A stretch of DNA of 18,820 nucleotides from Hydrogenothermus sp. GTDB lineage: Bacteria > Aquificota > Aquificia > Aquificales > Hydrogenothermaceae. How positions within the stretch are numbered: the stretch's first letter is position 1; every line of letters starts with the position of its first letter. Below are positions 1 through 7,251 of the stretch, piece after piece. Location of the stretch: contig QNYP01000029.1 in assembly GCA_003978675.1 (NCBI GenBank), positions 1 through 18,820 on the forward strand, written 5' to 3'. Position numbers and translations under genes: made by a program. The notes beneath the pieces are model-generated. The model searched no databases. It saw only the letters and a program-made list of their open reading frames with translations, and had not been told where the DNA came from.

Positions 1-146
1 AATGAACTTTTCAGCTCTCTCTTTACACATAGGAAGCCCATTACACTTTCTAATGTCGTTGAGATAGTGTAAGTCGTGTGCGAAAGCATGTGCTGACCCT
101 GGGATATGTCCTTCCTTGAATTTCTTATCAGAATCACCATTTACAA
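1..146. repeat. Outer arm of left-end fold-back inverted repeat (probable chimera)
   Basis: Read as reverse complement, this stretch matches 306-451 inside the first rhodanese gene base for base, apart from one difference (position 140 against 312). It has no reading of its own, since it is antisense coding sequence joined just ahead of the ribosome binding site of that same gene. The junction lies near 139-146, where a short TTACAA/TTGTAA match is followed by the mismatch, as expected of microhomology-primed template switching. The arm begins exactly at base 1. I infer an amplification or assembly artefact, so the native promoter and upstream neighbour of the first gene are not present. Confidence 0.9.
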
Positions 147-157
147 GGAGGTAATTC

Positions 158-1153
158 ATGGTAATGTTTAGAAAAGTTTCTTTAGCTGTGGCAGGACTTG
201 GACTTGCAACTTCTGTAGCTATGGCTGGGGCTAAACCAGCAAACCCTCAAATTGTAATAAGTGTTGATGAGGCAAAAAAAGCCTTTGACGCTAAGAGTGT
301 TGTTTTTGTAAGTGGTGATTCTGATAAGAAATTCAAGGAAGGACATATCCCAGGGTCAGCACATGCTTTCGCACACGACTTACACTATCTCAACGACATT
401 AGAAAGTGTAATGGGCTTCCTATGTGTAAAGAGAGAGCTGAAAAGTTCATTGGCTCTTTAGGTATAGATAACAATACTAAAGTTATTGCTTATGATGATG
501 GTAGAGGACCTAACGCATCTGGAGTATGGTATTTCCTATGGTTATATGGTGTTAACGGATTAAATGGTGATAACAGAATGTTAGATGGTGGATTTACAAC
601 ATGGCAAGCTAAAGGTTATCCAGTAGAAACTGGCGAAGGAAACAAGCCGTCTGCTAAAACATTTAAAGCAAATATTAACTGGGATATTCTTGCTACAAAA
701 GAGGAAGTTTTAAAAGCTGTAGAAGATATTAAGAAAAACGGTAAGAAGTCTAAATACTTTATTTTAGACGCTAGAAGATTCCAAGAATATACAGGAAAAA
801 CTCTTTTAGAAGCTTTATTAGAGCCAGGAAAGCATGAAAAAGTAAAAAGAGGTGGACATATCCCAGGAGCAGTATTCTTTGAGTGGAAAAAAGTTGCAGG
901 AAACCCAAATGGAAAACCAAATAAACCATTATTTAAAAGTGTGAAAAAGCTTAAAAAAGTTTTCTACAAAAAACTCAAGAAGAAAGGGTTTGACCCAGAA
1001 ACAGATACACTTATTACATACTGTCACGTAGGAACAGGTAGAGGTTCATTTATCTTTGCAGCTGCTAAATACATTGGTATAGAAAAAGCTAAGGTTTACA
1101 TTGGTTCTTGGGATGAGTGGGGTAACGACCCAAGCTTACCAATTGCTAAATAA
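158..1153 (+). CDS. Secreted two-domain thiosulfate sulfurtransferase (rhodanese)
   Basis: This is a tandem rhodanese-fold protein of 331 residues, about normal for a TST/SseA-type enzyme plus an export signal. Residues 1-23 form a signal peptide (basic start, hydrophobic core, AMA then G), so it should act in the periplasm. The N-terminal domain (about 30-155) has HIPGSAHAF and ends in GGFTTW. Its loop begins YDDG with Asp113, as is usual for the non-catalytic half. The C-terminal domain (about 175-331) has LDARR, GGHIPGAVFF and the loop YCHVGTGR, with Cys289 as the predicted persulfide-forming nucleophile. Family enzymes move sulfane sulfur from thiosulfate or a persulfide to a thiol acceptor. 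The start is set by AGGAGGT six bases upstream. A terminator follows, so it may be expressed above the downstream genes. The substrate in vivo is not known. Confidence 0.93.
   Translation: MVMFRKVSLAVAGLGLATSVAMAGAKPANPQIVISVDEAKKAFDAKSVVFVSGDSDKKFKEGHIPGSAHAFAHDLHYLNDIRKCNGLPMCKERAEKFIGSLGIDNNTKVIAYDDGRGPNASGVWYFLWLYGVNGLNGDNRMLDGGFTTWQAKGYPVETGEGNKPSAKTFKANINWDILATKEEVLKAVEDIKKNGKKSKYFILDARRFQEYTGKTLLEALLEPGKHEKVKRGGHIPGAVFFEWKKVAGNPNGKPNKPLFKSVKKLKKVFYKKLKKKGFDPETDTLITYCHVGTGRGSFIFAAAKYIGIEKAKVYIGSWDEWGNDPSLPIAK
306..451. repeat. Inner (native) arm of left-end inverted repeat
   Basis: This is the in-gene copy of the fold-back. It encodes an uninterrupted part of the first rhodanese, including the HIPGSAHAF segment, so it is the genuine copy, and bases 1-146 are the inverted duplicate. 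Confidence 0.88.
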
Positions 1154-1200
1154 TGTTGATTGCTATGAAAAATTAAATATTTAGCTTTTGATAAAAAGGG

Positions 1201-1222
1201 AGGGGCTTTACGCCCCTTTTTT
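1201..1222 (+). terminator. Intrinsic terminator or attenuator after the first rhodanese
   Basis: GGGGC (1202-1206) pairs with GCCCC (1212-1216) across a five-base loop, extended by A1201-T1217, and six Ts follow. The next gene starts only 24 bases downstream, with its ribosome binding site in between. It therefore probably works as a partial terminator that sets the ratio of rhodanese to downstream products. Confidence 0.75.
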
Positions 1223-1246
1223 ACATTTGAAAGGAGGTAAGTAGTC

Positions 1247-2371
1247 ATGGAGCATATGAACCATCTCATTATGGGTCTTTTAACAGGGGTTCTTTTTGGA
1301 ATTGTTCTTCACAAAGTAGGTGCAATAAGATACTCTAGAGTTGAAGGACTTTTACTTTTAAGAGACCTAAAAATTATGAAATTTGCTTTTACTGCAATTG
1401 CAACAACATCCATTATCTATGGACTTGCAGATATATTTGGAGTTGCTGAACAATATAACCTTCTTCCTAGAATAATGCCGTTTATGGGAATTGCCCATCT
1501 TTTAGGAGGATTTTTATTTGGAATTGCTATGGGTGCTGCAGGATTTTGTCCTGGAACATGTGTAGCAAGAGTTGGAGCTGGAAAATTTGTTGCTCTAGCT
1601 GGGGTTATAGGATTGATACTCGGTATCGTTATTTTTGATATGACTAAACCTGCCTTAATAGAAGCAGGAATTCTTGGAACAAAGGAAAAACTTACATTAT
1701 ATGGGGTTTTAGGACTTCCTTATGGTGTAGTTGCTGTAGTTTGGGGAATATTATTTATGGTTTTAGCGATTGTAGCAGATTGGTTTGACCCTGCTAGAAG
1801 GATTAATTATGATAAAGACCAAGCGTTTATTTCATTGAAAAAAGAGTGGCACTGGCTTCCATCTGGAGTAGCGGCAGGACTAATCATATCGTGGGCTACT
1901 ATGCAAGGTGAATACCTTGGATTTTCAGGGGCTACATTAGCTTTAGTTGGATGGATAGGTCAGGCTATAGGACATCCATTAGACAGTGTTCCTAGAATAA
2001 CAGAAGGTATTGTATGGCACGCTGGATTAATAATTGGAGTATTACCAGGAGCTTTCTTAAGTGCATTAGTGTCTAGAACATTTAAATTTGATGTTGTTCC
2101 TCCTCCATTTGCAGAAGCAGTTACATCTATGCCTATAGTGAGGATGGTTCTTGTATTTTTTGCGGGAATATTCCTTGCCCTTGGAGCAATGATTGGTGGA
2201 GGTTGTACTACAGGAGCATTTATTTCTGCATATCCGACTCTTTCTATAGGTTCAATGGCAATGTCTGCTACATATTTTATAGTTGGAATTATAACTGCGA
2301 ATATCATTTACTTTGGAAGATGGAGTAAATTCATAGCAGCTAAACCTAAAGCTGATGAAGTTTATGATTAA
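1247..2371 (+). CDS. YeeE/YedE (TsuA-like) family membrane sulfur transporter
   Basis: A polytopic membrane protein of 374 residues made of two similar halves. Each half has a Gly-rich helix with conserved cysteines: FCPGTC at about residues 104-109 (after GAAG) and GGGCTTGAF at about 322-330. These are the hallmarks of the YeeE/YedE (DUF395) family, whose member TsuA carries thiosulfate through a Cys-lined path. It is therefore predicted to move thiosulfate or another reduced sulfur species across the inner membrane. It sits between a secreted rhodanese and an anchored rhodanese-fold protein, which fits supply or removal of sulfane sulfur. GGAGG lies nine bases before the chosen ATG. A second in-frame ATG three codons on is possible. 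The family call is firm, but direction and substrate are inferred. Confidence 0.9.
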   Translation: MEHMNHLIMGLLTGVLFGIVLHKVGAIRYSRVEGLLLLRDLKIMKFAFTAIATTSIIYGLADIFGVAEQYNLLPRIMPFMGIAHLLGGFLFGIAMGAAGFCPGTCVARVGAGKFVALAGVIGLILGIVIFDMTKPALIEAGILGTKEKLTLYGVLGLPYGVVAVVWGILFMVLAIVADWFDPARRINYDKDQAFISLKKEWHWLPSGVAAGLIISWATMQGEYLGFSGATLALVGWIGQAIGHPLDSVPRITEGIVWHAGLIIGVLPGAFLSALVSRTFKFDVVPPPFAEAVTSMPIVRMVLVFFAGIFLALGAMIGGGCTTGAFISAYPTLSIGSMAMSATYFIVGIITANIIYFGRWSKFIAAKPKADEVYD

Positions 2372-2394
2372 AAATAATAAGAGAGGTAGGGAAG

Positions 2395-2532
2395 ATGAGT
2401 ATAGTAGAAAGAGCTTTATATTGGGTAGGTATTGTGGTGTTGGTAATTGCTTTAATAGGGATAAAAGGAAATATCTCCCAGATAGAAGCAAAAATTTCAC
2501 AAACTACAGCACAAACTCAGTCGGAGGAGTAA
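2395..2532 (+). CDS. 45-residue single-helix membrane protein
   Basis: A small ORF (ATG to TAA, 45 residues) fits exactly between the transporter and the next gene, three bases before the next start, with GAGAGG and GGGA upstream. It begins MSIVERALYWVG, has a hydrophobic stretch from about residue 9 to 24, and then a short Gln/Thr/Ser/Glu tail. The N-terminal half resembles that of the next protein (ERALYWVGIVVLVI against ERAIYLGIIAVLAI). Its last codons supply the GGAGG for the next gene, so the two are probably translationally coupled. I recognise no family. It could be a membrane partner of the anchored rhodanese or a remnant of a duplicated anchor. Confidence 0.72.
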   Translation: MSIVERALYWVGIVVLVIALIGIKGNISQIEAKISQTTAQTQSEE

Positions 2533-2535
2533 GAT

Positions 2536-3039
2536 ATGAATCCTAAAATAGAAAGAGCTATTTATTTAGGTATAATAGCAGTTTTAGCTATTTTAGTACT
2601 TAATTTTGGGGCAACTCTTGCCAACTTAAAAAGAGAATTACCAATTACTGCTAAAGAACTATACGACAAAATGGGAAATCCTAAGATTAATCTTCAGGTT
2701 ATTGATGTAAGACCTTATGAACCTGAAAATGAAGATGAGGAAGATGAAGCAGAAGAAACAGACTATTACACTTTAGGTCATATACCTGGTTCTATCCCTA
2801 TGCCTGATTGTGATGAAAGTAAAACTCCCGAGGATGCTATTCCTCACATAAACTACTATCTACCAACAGTAATTGTTTCTAAAGATGGAAATCCAGAAAT
2901 ATTTAAGAAGTGTTTAGAAAAATTCAAAATGGCTCAAAATCTTGCTGGTGGTATAGAAGCTTGGGTTGATAATGATTATCCATTGGAAGAAGATGAATAT
3001 GTTCCTCCTAAAGCTGGAGGTGGTGGAGGTTGCTTATAA
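2536..3039 (+). CDS. Membrane-anchored degenerate rhodanese with a C-terminal Gly5-Cys-Leu tail
   Basis: This is a protein of 167 residues. Residues 8-29 form an N-terminal helix that should anchor it with the domain in the periplasm. A single rhodanese fold follows (about 36-152): IDVRPYEP, an acidic insert at 64-76, GHIPGSIPMP, and AGGIEAW near the end. The catalytic Cys position reads VIVSKDG, with Ser115 where the Cys should be, so it should not work as a normal rhodanese. The remaining cysteines are Cys92, Cys126 and Cys166. Cys166 is next to last, at the end of five glycines (161-165), and recalls the carrier arm of SoxY (GGCGG) and the C-terminal Cys of DsrC. I infer a sulfur-carrier role with sulfur on Cys166. 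The fold is well supported; the carrier role is a hypothesis. Confidence 0.88.
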   Translation: MNPKIERAIYLGIIAVLAILVLNFGATLANLKRELPITAKELYDKMGNPKINLQVIDVRPYEPENEDEEDEAEETDYYTLGHIPGSIPMPDCDESKTPEDAIPHINYYLPTVIVSKDGNPEIFKKCLEKFKMAQNLAGGIEAWVDNDYPLEEDEYVPPKAGGGGGCL

Positions 3040-3040
3040 G

Positions 3041-3110
3041 GATATTCTGTGATAAAGATATTCTAAAATTACTATGATTTAAATTAGAAACCAATTAGGA
3101 GGTAAGATAC
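3041..3110 (+). promoter_or_regulatory. Candidate internal promoter or operator ahead of the molybdoenzyme genes
   Basis: This 71-base gap, wider than others in the operon, holds a direct repeat of GATATTCT (3041-3048 and 3057-3064, 16 bases apart) and a TATGAT that could be a -10 element (3073-3078). No good -35 is seen. AGGAGGT before the ATG is the ribosome binding site. It could be an activator-dependent promoter, but the support is weak. Confidence 0.25.
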
Positions 3111-6041
3111 ATGTCCTTATCAAGAAGGAACTTTTTAAAGGCTCTGAGTGTTACAGGGGCAGGCCTTGCAGTAGGGGGCAATGCCGCTTTTGCTAAGGAT
3201 AAAGCCCTAATTGTTGAAGATCCAAGGGCTTCATATCCAAATACTTCTTACACTGAAAATATGTATAGAAAAGAGTTTGCTTACACTTATGGAAAGAAAG
3301 AAGAACATGGAACTGCTTATCACTGTGTAAACTGTCAGGGTAACTGTGCTTGGGATGTTTGGGTGGATAATGGAATAGTAACAAGGGAAAACCAGGTAGC
3401 TAACTACCCTCAAATCAACGCTAAAATCCCTGATTTTAACCCTAGAGGATGTAATAAAGGGGTTCAGCACTCTCAAGTAATGTATGAAAAAGATAGAATC
3501 CTTTATCCTCTGAAAAGAGTTGGAGAAAGAGGAGAAGGTAAATGGAAAAGAATTACTTGGGATGAAGCTATTACAGAAATAGCTGAAAAAATTTATGAAA
3601 CAATGCTTACTAAAGGACCAGAAGGTCTTTATGTTCACGTTGGTGCAGGTATGCTAACAGAGGCTAGAGCTGCATCTGGTAAAAGACTTGGAACACAACT
3701 TGGAGCTCAAAGACCGTATATTGCATCTTACGTTGGTGATATGTTCCAAGGTGTATCTGTAGTTTACGGTGAAGGAAATATTGGATGTACATGGGATTAC
3801 TACTATACTGTAAATACTCAGGTTTGGTGGGGTATGAACCCTAATACATCTAGAATTCCTGATGCTCACTTTGTATGGGAAGGTAAATACAATGGGGCTA
3901 AGGTTATTGTAATAGCTCCAGAATTTAACTCAACTGCTATTCATGCAGACCTCTGGATACCTGTAAAAGCAGGATATGATGGACATCTTGCAATGGCTGT
4001 TATCGATGAAATTATTCAAAAGAAAATGTATAAACCTCAATTTGTAAAACACTTTACAGATTTACCTTTCTTAGTAAGACTTGATAACAAAAAACTTTTA
4101 AGACTTTCTGATATAGACCTTGAAAATCCTCCTGCTGAATTTGATGAAGAAACATTTAAAGCATTTGAAAAACACGGTGAAGGTAAAGAATTTGAAGCAG
4201 ATGCAGTATTCTTTGCATGGAATACTAAAACAAATAAATTAACTGTAATGCCAGGTTCTGAAGGAAGCCCTGTAAAAACTTTAAGACTCCATGATGTTGC
4301 ATGGGATATTGACCCTGCTTTAGAAGGAAAATGGGAAGTTACATTAAAGGATGGAAGCAAGGTAGAAGTTACAACTGTATTTGAGCTTTTAAAGAAAGAA
4401 GCTAGAAAGTTTAGCAAAGAAAAAACTTATAAATTAACAGGAGTTCATCCTACTCTTGTTGAACAACTTGCAAAAGATATAGCACTACCAAAAGTAGTTC
4501 AAATAACTGTAGGTTTCTCTCTCGGAAAATACTTTAATGGATTATTAATACACAGAGCTATTGCTTCAATTCCAGGACTTTGTGGAAGACTTGGTCCTTA
4601 TGGTGGTCTTTCTACGGAAAACGAGGTTGCTATTTCTGGGATGGGAGAAATCTCTGGATTTAAAGGAAAGTACAAACAAAGATTTGCATCTGGTTTCGTA
4701 AGTGAATTTGTATATGGAAACCTAATTGAAGATGCAGAAAAACTTTATGATGATGAAGATGTAAGAAGAGCTACTGGATTATCTAAAGAAGAATACTTCA
4801 AGAGAGTTAGAGAAATACTTGATAACTTTGGAAATGATAAAAAGTGGAAAGAAAACTTACATAACAAGGATGGAAAACCATACTGGGATACTTTTGAAAC
4901 AGTTTTACTATTTGCAGATTCTAGATTTAGAAGAAACAAAGGTTCTACATACAAAAAAGCTTTCCTTGAAAGAGCTAAGTTCTTTGCTTATGTAGACTTT
5001 AGAATGAACTCTACAGCACAATATGCAGATATAGTATTACCAGCAAAATCTCACTATGAAGTTTGGGACTTAAGAACTAACCCTGGATACCATAGATTTG
5101 CAAACCTAGCACAACCTCCAGCAAACTTAAAACCTGTTGGAGAAGCTAAGTCTGAGTGGGAAATCTGTACATTAATAGCTGAAAAGCTCCAAGAGATAGC
5201 TCTTAAAAGATTCGAAGAGGCTAAGAAGAAAGGTGAACCAAATCCTGAAAAATACATCAAAATACCTGACCCAACTCACTCAAAAACTGGATACAGAGAC
5301 CTTGCAAACTTTGCAGATGAGTTTACAAAAGGTGGAAAACTCAGAACAGATAAAGATGCAGTTGAAATGGCACTGGAAAAAGTTGAACAGTTCCAACCAA
5401 ACACAATTGAATCTATGAGAAAAAGAGGTGGATTCCTTGTATTAAACGAAAAAGCAGGGAAATCTTCACCTTTATACCCAGATAAACCTTACAACTCATT
5501 TGAAAACAACCTCTATATGTTTGAAAGATTTGAAACACTTTCAGGAAGACTTACTTACTATGTAGACCACGATTTATGGATTGAGCTTGGAGCAGCGGTT
5601 CCAACTGCTAAAGAACCAATAAGACCTAAGAGATTCCCATTTGTGTTAATGACTCCTCACGCAAGATGGTCTATCCACTCTACTTATAAACACTCTACTC
5701 TCTTAATGAGATTACAAAGAGGTAAACCTTATATTATGATTAACCCTGAAATTGCTAAGAAGAAAGGAATTAAAGATGGGGATGAAGTAAGAATCTTTAA
5801 CGACATTGGTGACTTCTACGCTATGGCTAAAATTTACCCATCAGCTCCAAAAGATGCAATTATATTAGAACACGGTTGGGAACCTATGATGTTTAAATTC
5901 AACAGAAACCACAACGCAGTTGTTGGTGATTTACTCAACCTCCTAGAATTATCTGATGGTTGGGGACACCTTAAGTTTGGTGGAAACTGGGATGGTAACC
6001 AACATGCTTATACAACATCTGTAGATATTGAAAAAGCTTAA
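3111..6041 (+). CDS. Type II DMSO-reductase-family molybdenum catalytic (alpha) subunit, Tat-exported
   Basis: The catalytic subunit of a Mo-bis-MGD enzyme, 976 residues. The Tat signal is at the N-terminus (SRRNFLK at 4-10, cleavage probably near AFA at about 28), so it folds in the cytoplasm and works in the periplasm. The FS0 cluster ligands are His71-x3-Cys75-x3-Cys79-x34-Cys114, the NarG/EbdA/SerA/PcrA spacing. The predicted Mo ligand is Asp210 (YVGDMFQG), which places it in the type II clade. A molybdopterin-dinucleotide domain lies at about 830-965 (MTPHARWSIHSTYKH). Known members act on nitrate, selenate, (per)chlorate, dimethyl sulfide or ethylbenzene, and sequence motifs alone do not decide among these. 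Beta and gamma genes follow directly. The sulfurtransferase and carrier neighbours suggest a sulfur substrate. There is no dedicated chaperone gene next to it. Confidence 0.93.
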   Translation: MSLSRRNFLKALSVTGAGLAVGGNAAFAKDKALIVEDPRASYPNTSYTENMYRKEFAYTYGKKEEHGTAYHCVNCQGNCAWDVWVDNGIVTRENQVANYPQINAKIPDFNPRGCNKGVQHSQVMYEKDRILYPLKRVGERGEGKWKRITWDEAITEIAEKIYETMLTKGPEGLYVHVGAGMLTEARAASGKRLGTQLGAQRPYIASYVGDMFQGVSVVYGEGNIGCTWDYYYTVNTQVWWGMNPNTSRIPDAHFVWEGKYNGAKVIVIAPEFNSTAIHADLWIPVKAGYDGHLAMAVIDEIIQKKMYKPQFVKHFTDLPFLVRLDNKKLLRLSDIDLENPPAEFDEETFKAFEKHGEGKEFEADAVFFAWNTKTNKLTVMPGSEGSPVKTLRLHDVAWDIDPALEGKWEVTLKDGSKVEVTTVFELLKKEARKFSKEKTYKLTGVHPTLVEQLAKDIALPKVVQITVGFSLGKYFNGLLIHRAIASIPGLCGRLGPYGGLSTENEVAISGMGEISGFKGKYKQRFASGFVSEFVYGNLIEDAEKLYDDEDVRRATGLSKEEYFKRVREILDNFGNDKKWKENLHNKDGKPYWDTFETVLLFADSRFRRNKGSTYKKAFLERAKFFAYVDFRMNSTAQYADIVLPAKSHYEVWDLRTNPGYHRFANLAQPPANLKPVGEAKSEWEICTLIAEKLQEIALKRFEEAKKKGEPNPEKYIKIPDPTHSKTGYRDLANFADEFTKGGKLRTDKDAVEMALEKVEQFQPNTIESMRKRGGFLVLNEKAGKSSPLYPDKPYNSFENNLYMFERFETLSGRLTYYVDHDLWIELGAAVPTAKEPIRPKRFPFVLMTPHARWSIHSTYKHSTLLMRLQRGKPYIMINPEIAKKKGIKDGDEVRIFNDIGDFYAMAKIYPSAPKDAIILEHGWEPMMFKFNRNHNAVVGDLLNLLELSDGWGHLKFGGNWDGNQHAYTTSVDIEKA

Positions 6042-6060
6042 TTTAAGGAGGTAATTGGCA

Positions 6061-7200
6061 ATGTCAAAAAGACAGTTAGCAATGGTAATGGATTTAAATA
6101 AATGTATCGGTTGTCAAACTTGTACAGTTGCATGTAAAACTCAATGGACAAATAGAAATGGTAGAGAATATATGTACTGGAACAACGTTGAAACTCAACC
6201 AGGAGCAGGGTATCCAAGAAACTGGATGGAAGCTGGTGGTGGTTTTGATGAAAATGGAAACCTCCAGGATGGTATTATTCCAGATATGGTTTTAGATTAT
6301 GGTGTGCCATGGGACTACAACCATGAAGAAATTTTTGATAAACCAGATACAGAATTTGTTTTAGGTCCTGACTCTGACCCTGTTTGGGGTCCTAACTGGG
6401 ATGAAGATGTTGGAGAAGGCGATTGGCCAAACTCTTATTATTTCTATCTTCCAAGAATATGTAACCACTGTTCTAACCCAGGATGTTTAGCTGCATGTCC
6501 AAGGGAAGCTATTTTCAAAAGAGAACAGGATGGTATTGTTCTTGTTGATTTAGATAGATGTCAGGGATACAGATACTGTATTGCTGGATGTCCTTATAAG
6601 AAGATTTACTTTAACCCTAAACTTTCTAAATCTGAAAAGTGTATATTCTGTTTCCCTAGAATTGAAAGAGGACTTCCTCCTGCATGTGCTCATCAATGTG
6701 TAGGAAGAATTAGATTTGTTGGTTTCTTAGATGATGAAGAATCTCAAGTTTACAAATTAGTTTATAAATATAAAGTTGCTCTGCCTCTAAGACCTGATTT
6801 TGGAACACAACCAAATGTTTACTATGTTCCACCTGTATTATCTCCTCCAACATTTAATGATGATATGTCTATACAGGAAGGCTCACAAAGAATTCCTATG
6901 GAATTTTTAGAGAAACTTTTTGGACCTGGAGTTCACCACGCAGCTAAAGTTTTAAAAGAAGAAATGGAAAAGAGAAAAAGAGGAGAAGAATCTGAATTAA
7001 TGGATATCTTAATCGCTTACAATCACAAAGATATGTTCAGACTTGACGAAAACTACTATCAAAAACTTGCAGAAGAACAAGGACTTAAAGGAACAGAATT
7101 CTTCAAAATTATTGATTACAGATACGTTCAAGGTGCTAATACACCTAAAGCTGAAGTTAAAGCATACTTCAATGTTGAAGAGAAAACTCACGAGGGGTAA
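6061..7200 (+). CDS. Iron-sulfur (beta) subunit of the type II molybdoenzyme
   Basis: The electron-transfer subunit, 379 residues. Sixteen cluster positions form four Fe-S centres: CIGCQTCTVAC near residue 15; CNHCSNPGCLAACP near 130-145; CQGYRYCIAGCP at 167-178; and CIFC plus ACAHQC near 195-220. In the third motif Tyr170 replaces a Cys, so this centre is likely [3Fe-4S], as in NarH-type subunits. It has no signal peptide and should ride out with the Tat-bearing alpha subunit. The start is the ATG at 6061, nine bases after GGAGG. A TTG two codons earlier would leave only three bases of spacing. The C-terminal third is alpha-helical and charged. It links the alpha subunit to the heme-containing gamma subunit. 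Confidence 0.94.
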   Translation: MSKRQLAMVMDLNKCIGCQTCTVACKTQWTNRNGREYMYWNNVETQPGAGYPRNWMEAGGGFDENGNLQDGIIPDMVLDYGVPWDYNHEEIFDKPDTEFVLGPDSDPVWGPNWDEDVGEGDWPNSYYFYLPRICNHCSNPGCLAACPREAIFKREQDGIVLVDLDRCQGYRYCIAGCPYKKIYFNPKLSKSEKCIFCFPRIERGLPPACAHQCVGRIRFVGFLDDEESQVYKLVYKYKVALPLRPDFGTQPNVYYVPPVLSPPTFNDDMSIQEGSQRIPMEFLEKLFGPGVHHAAKVLKEEMEKRKRGEESELMDILIAYNHKDMFRLDENYYQKLAEEQGLKGTEFFKIIDYRYVQGANTPKAEVKAYFNVEEKTHEG

Positions 7201-7216
7201 TGTCCCCTCCTTCTTT
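7192..7216 (+). promoter_or_regulatory. Hairpin across the beta stop codon
   Basis: GAGGGG (7192-7197) and CCCCTC (7204-7209) form a six-pair stem whose loop contains the beta stop codon. A pyrimidine-rich but not pure T stretch follows. It is too weak for a confident terminator. A role in adjusting gamma expression or protecting the mRNA end is possible. Confidence 0.35.
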
Positions 7217-7251
7217 TAGTATTAACAAAGATAAGTAAGGAGGAATAAATA

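Noticed and set aside
1..451. Left-end inverted repeat as a transposon end or invertible switch
   Set aside because: The inner arm is intact rhodanese coding sequence, there is no transposase or recombinase nearby, and the arm stops exactly at the window edge, as at the right end.
158..1153. Missing Cys in the N-terminal rhodanese domain as an unusual loss
   Set aside because: Asp at this place is usual for the non-catalytic half of tandem rhodaneses; the second domain has its Cys.
1960..2500. - strand ORFs opposite the transporter and similar antisense frames in the large genes
   Set aside because: They are shadows of well-supported + strand genes, have no recognisable domains and show odd composition.
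2355..2546. 63-residue + strand ORF beginning inside the transporter gene
   Set aside because: It overlaps the transporter end and the 45-residue gene in another frame. The 45-residue frame has the better ribosome binding site, a membrane helix and a proper fit to its neighbours.
3111..6041. Calling the type II enzyme a nitrate, selenate or perchlorate reductase
   Set aside because: The Fe-S spacing and Asp ligand define the clade only; substrate needs phylogeny or assay.
6055..6060. TTG start two codons upstream for the beta subunit
   Set aside because: It leaves only three bases after GGAGG; the ATG at 6061 has nine.
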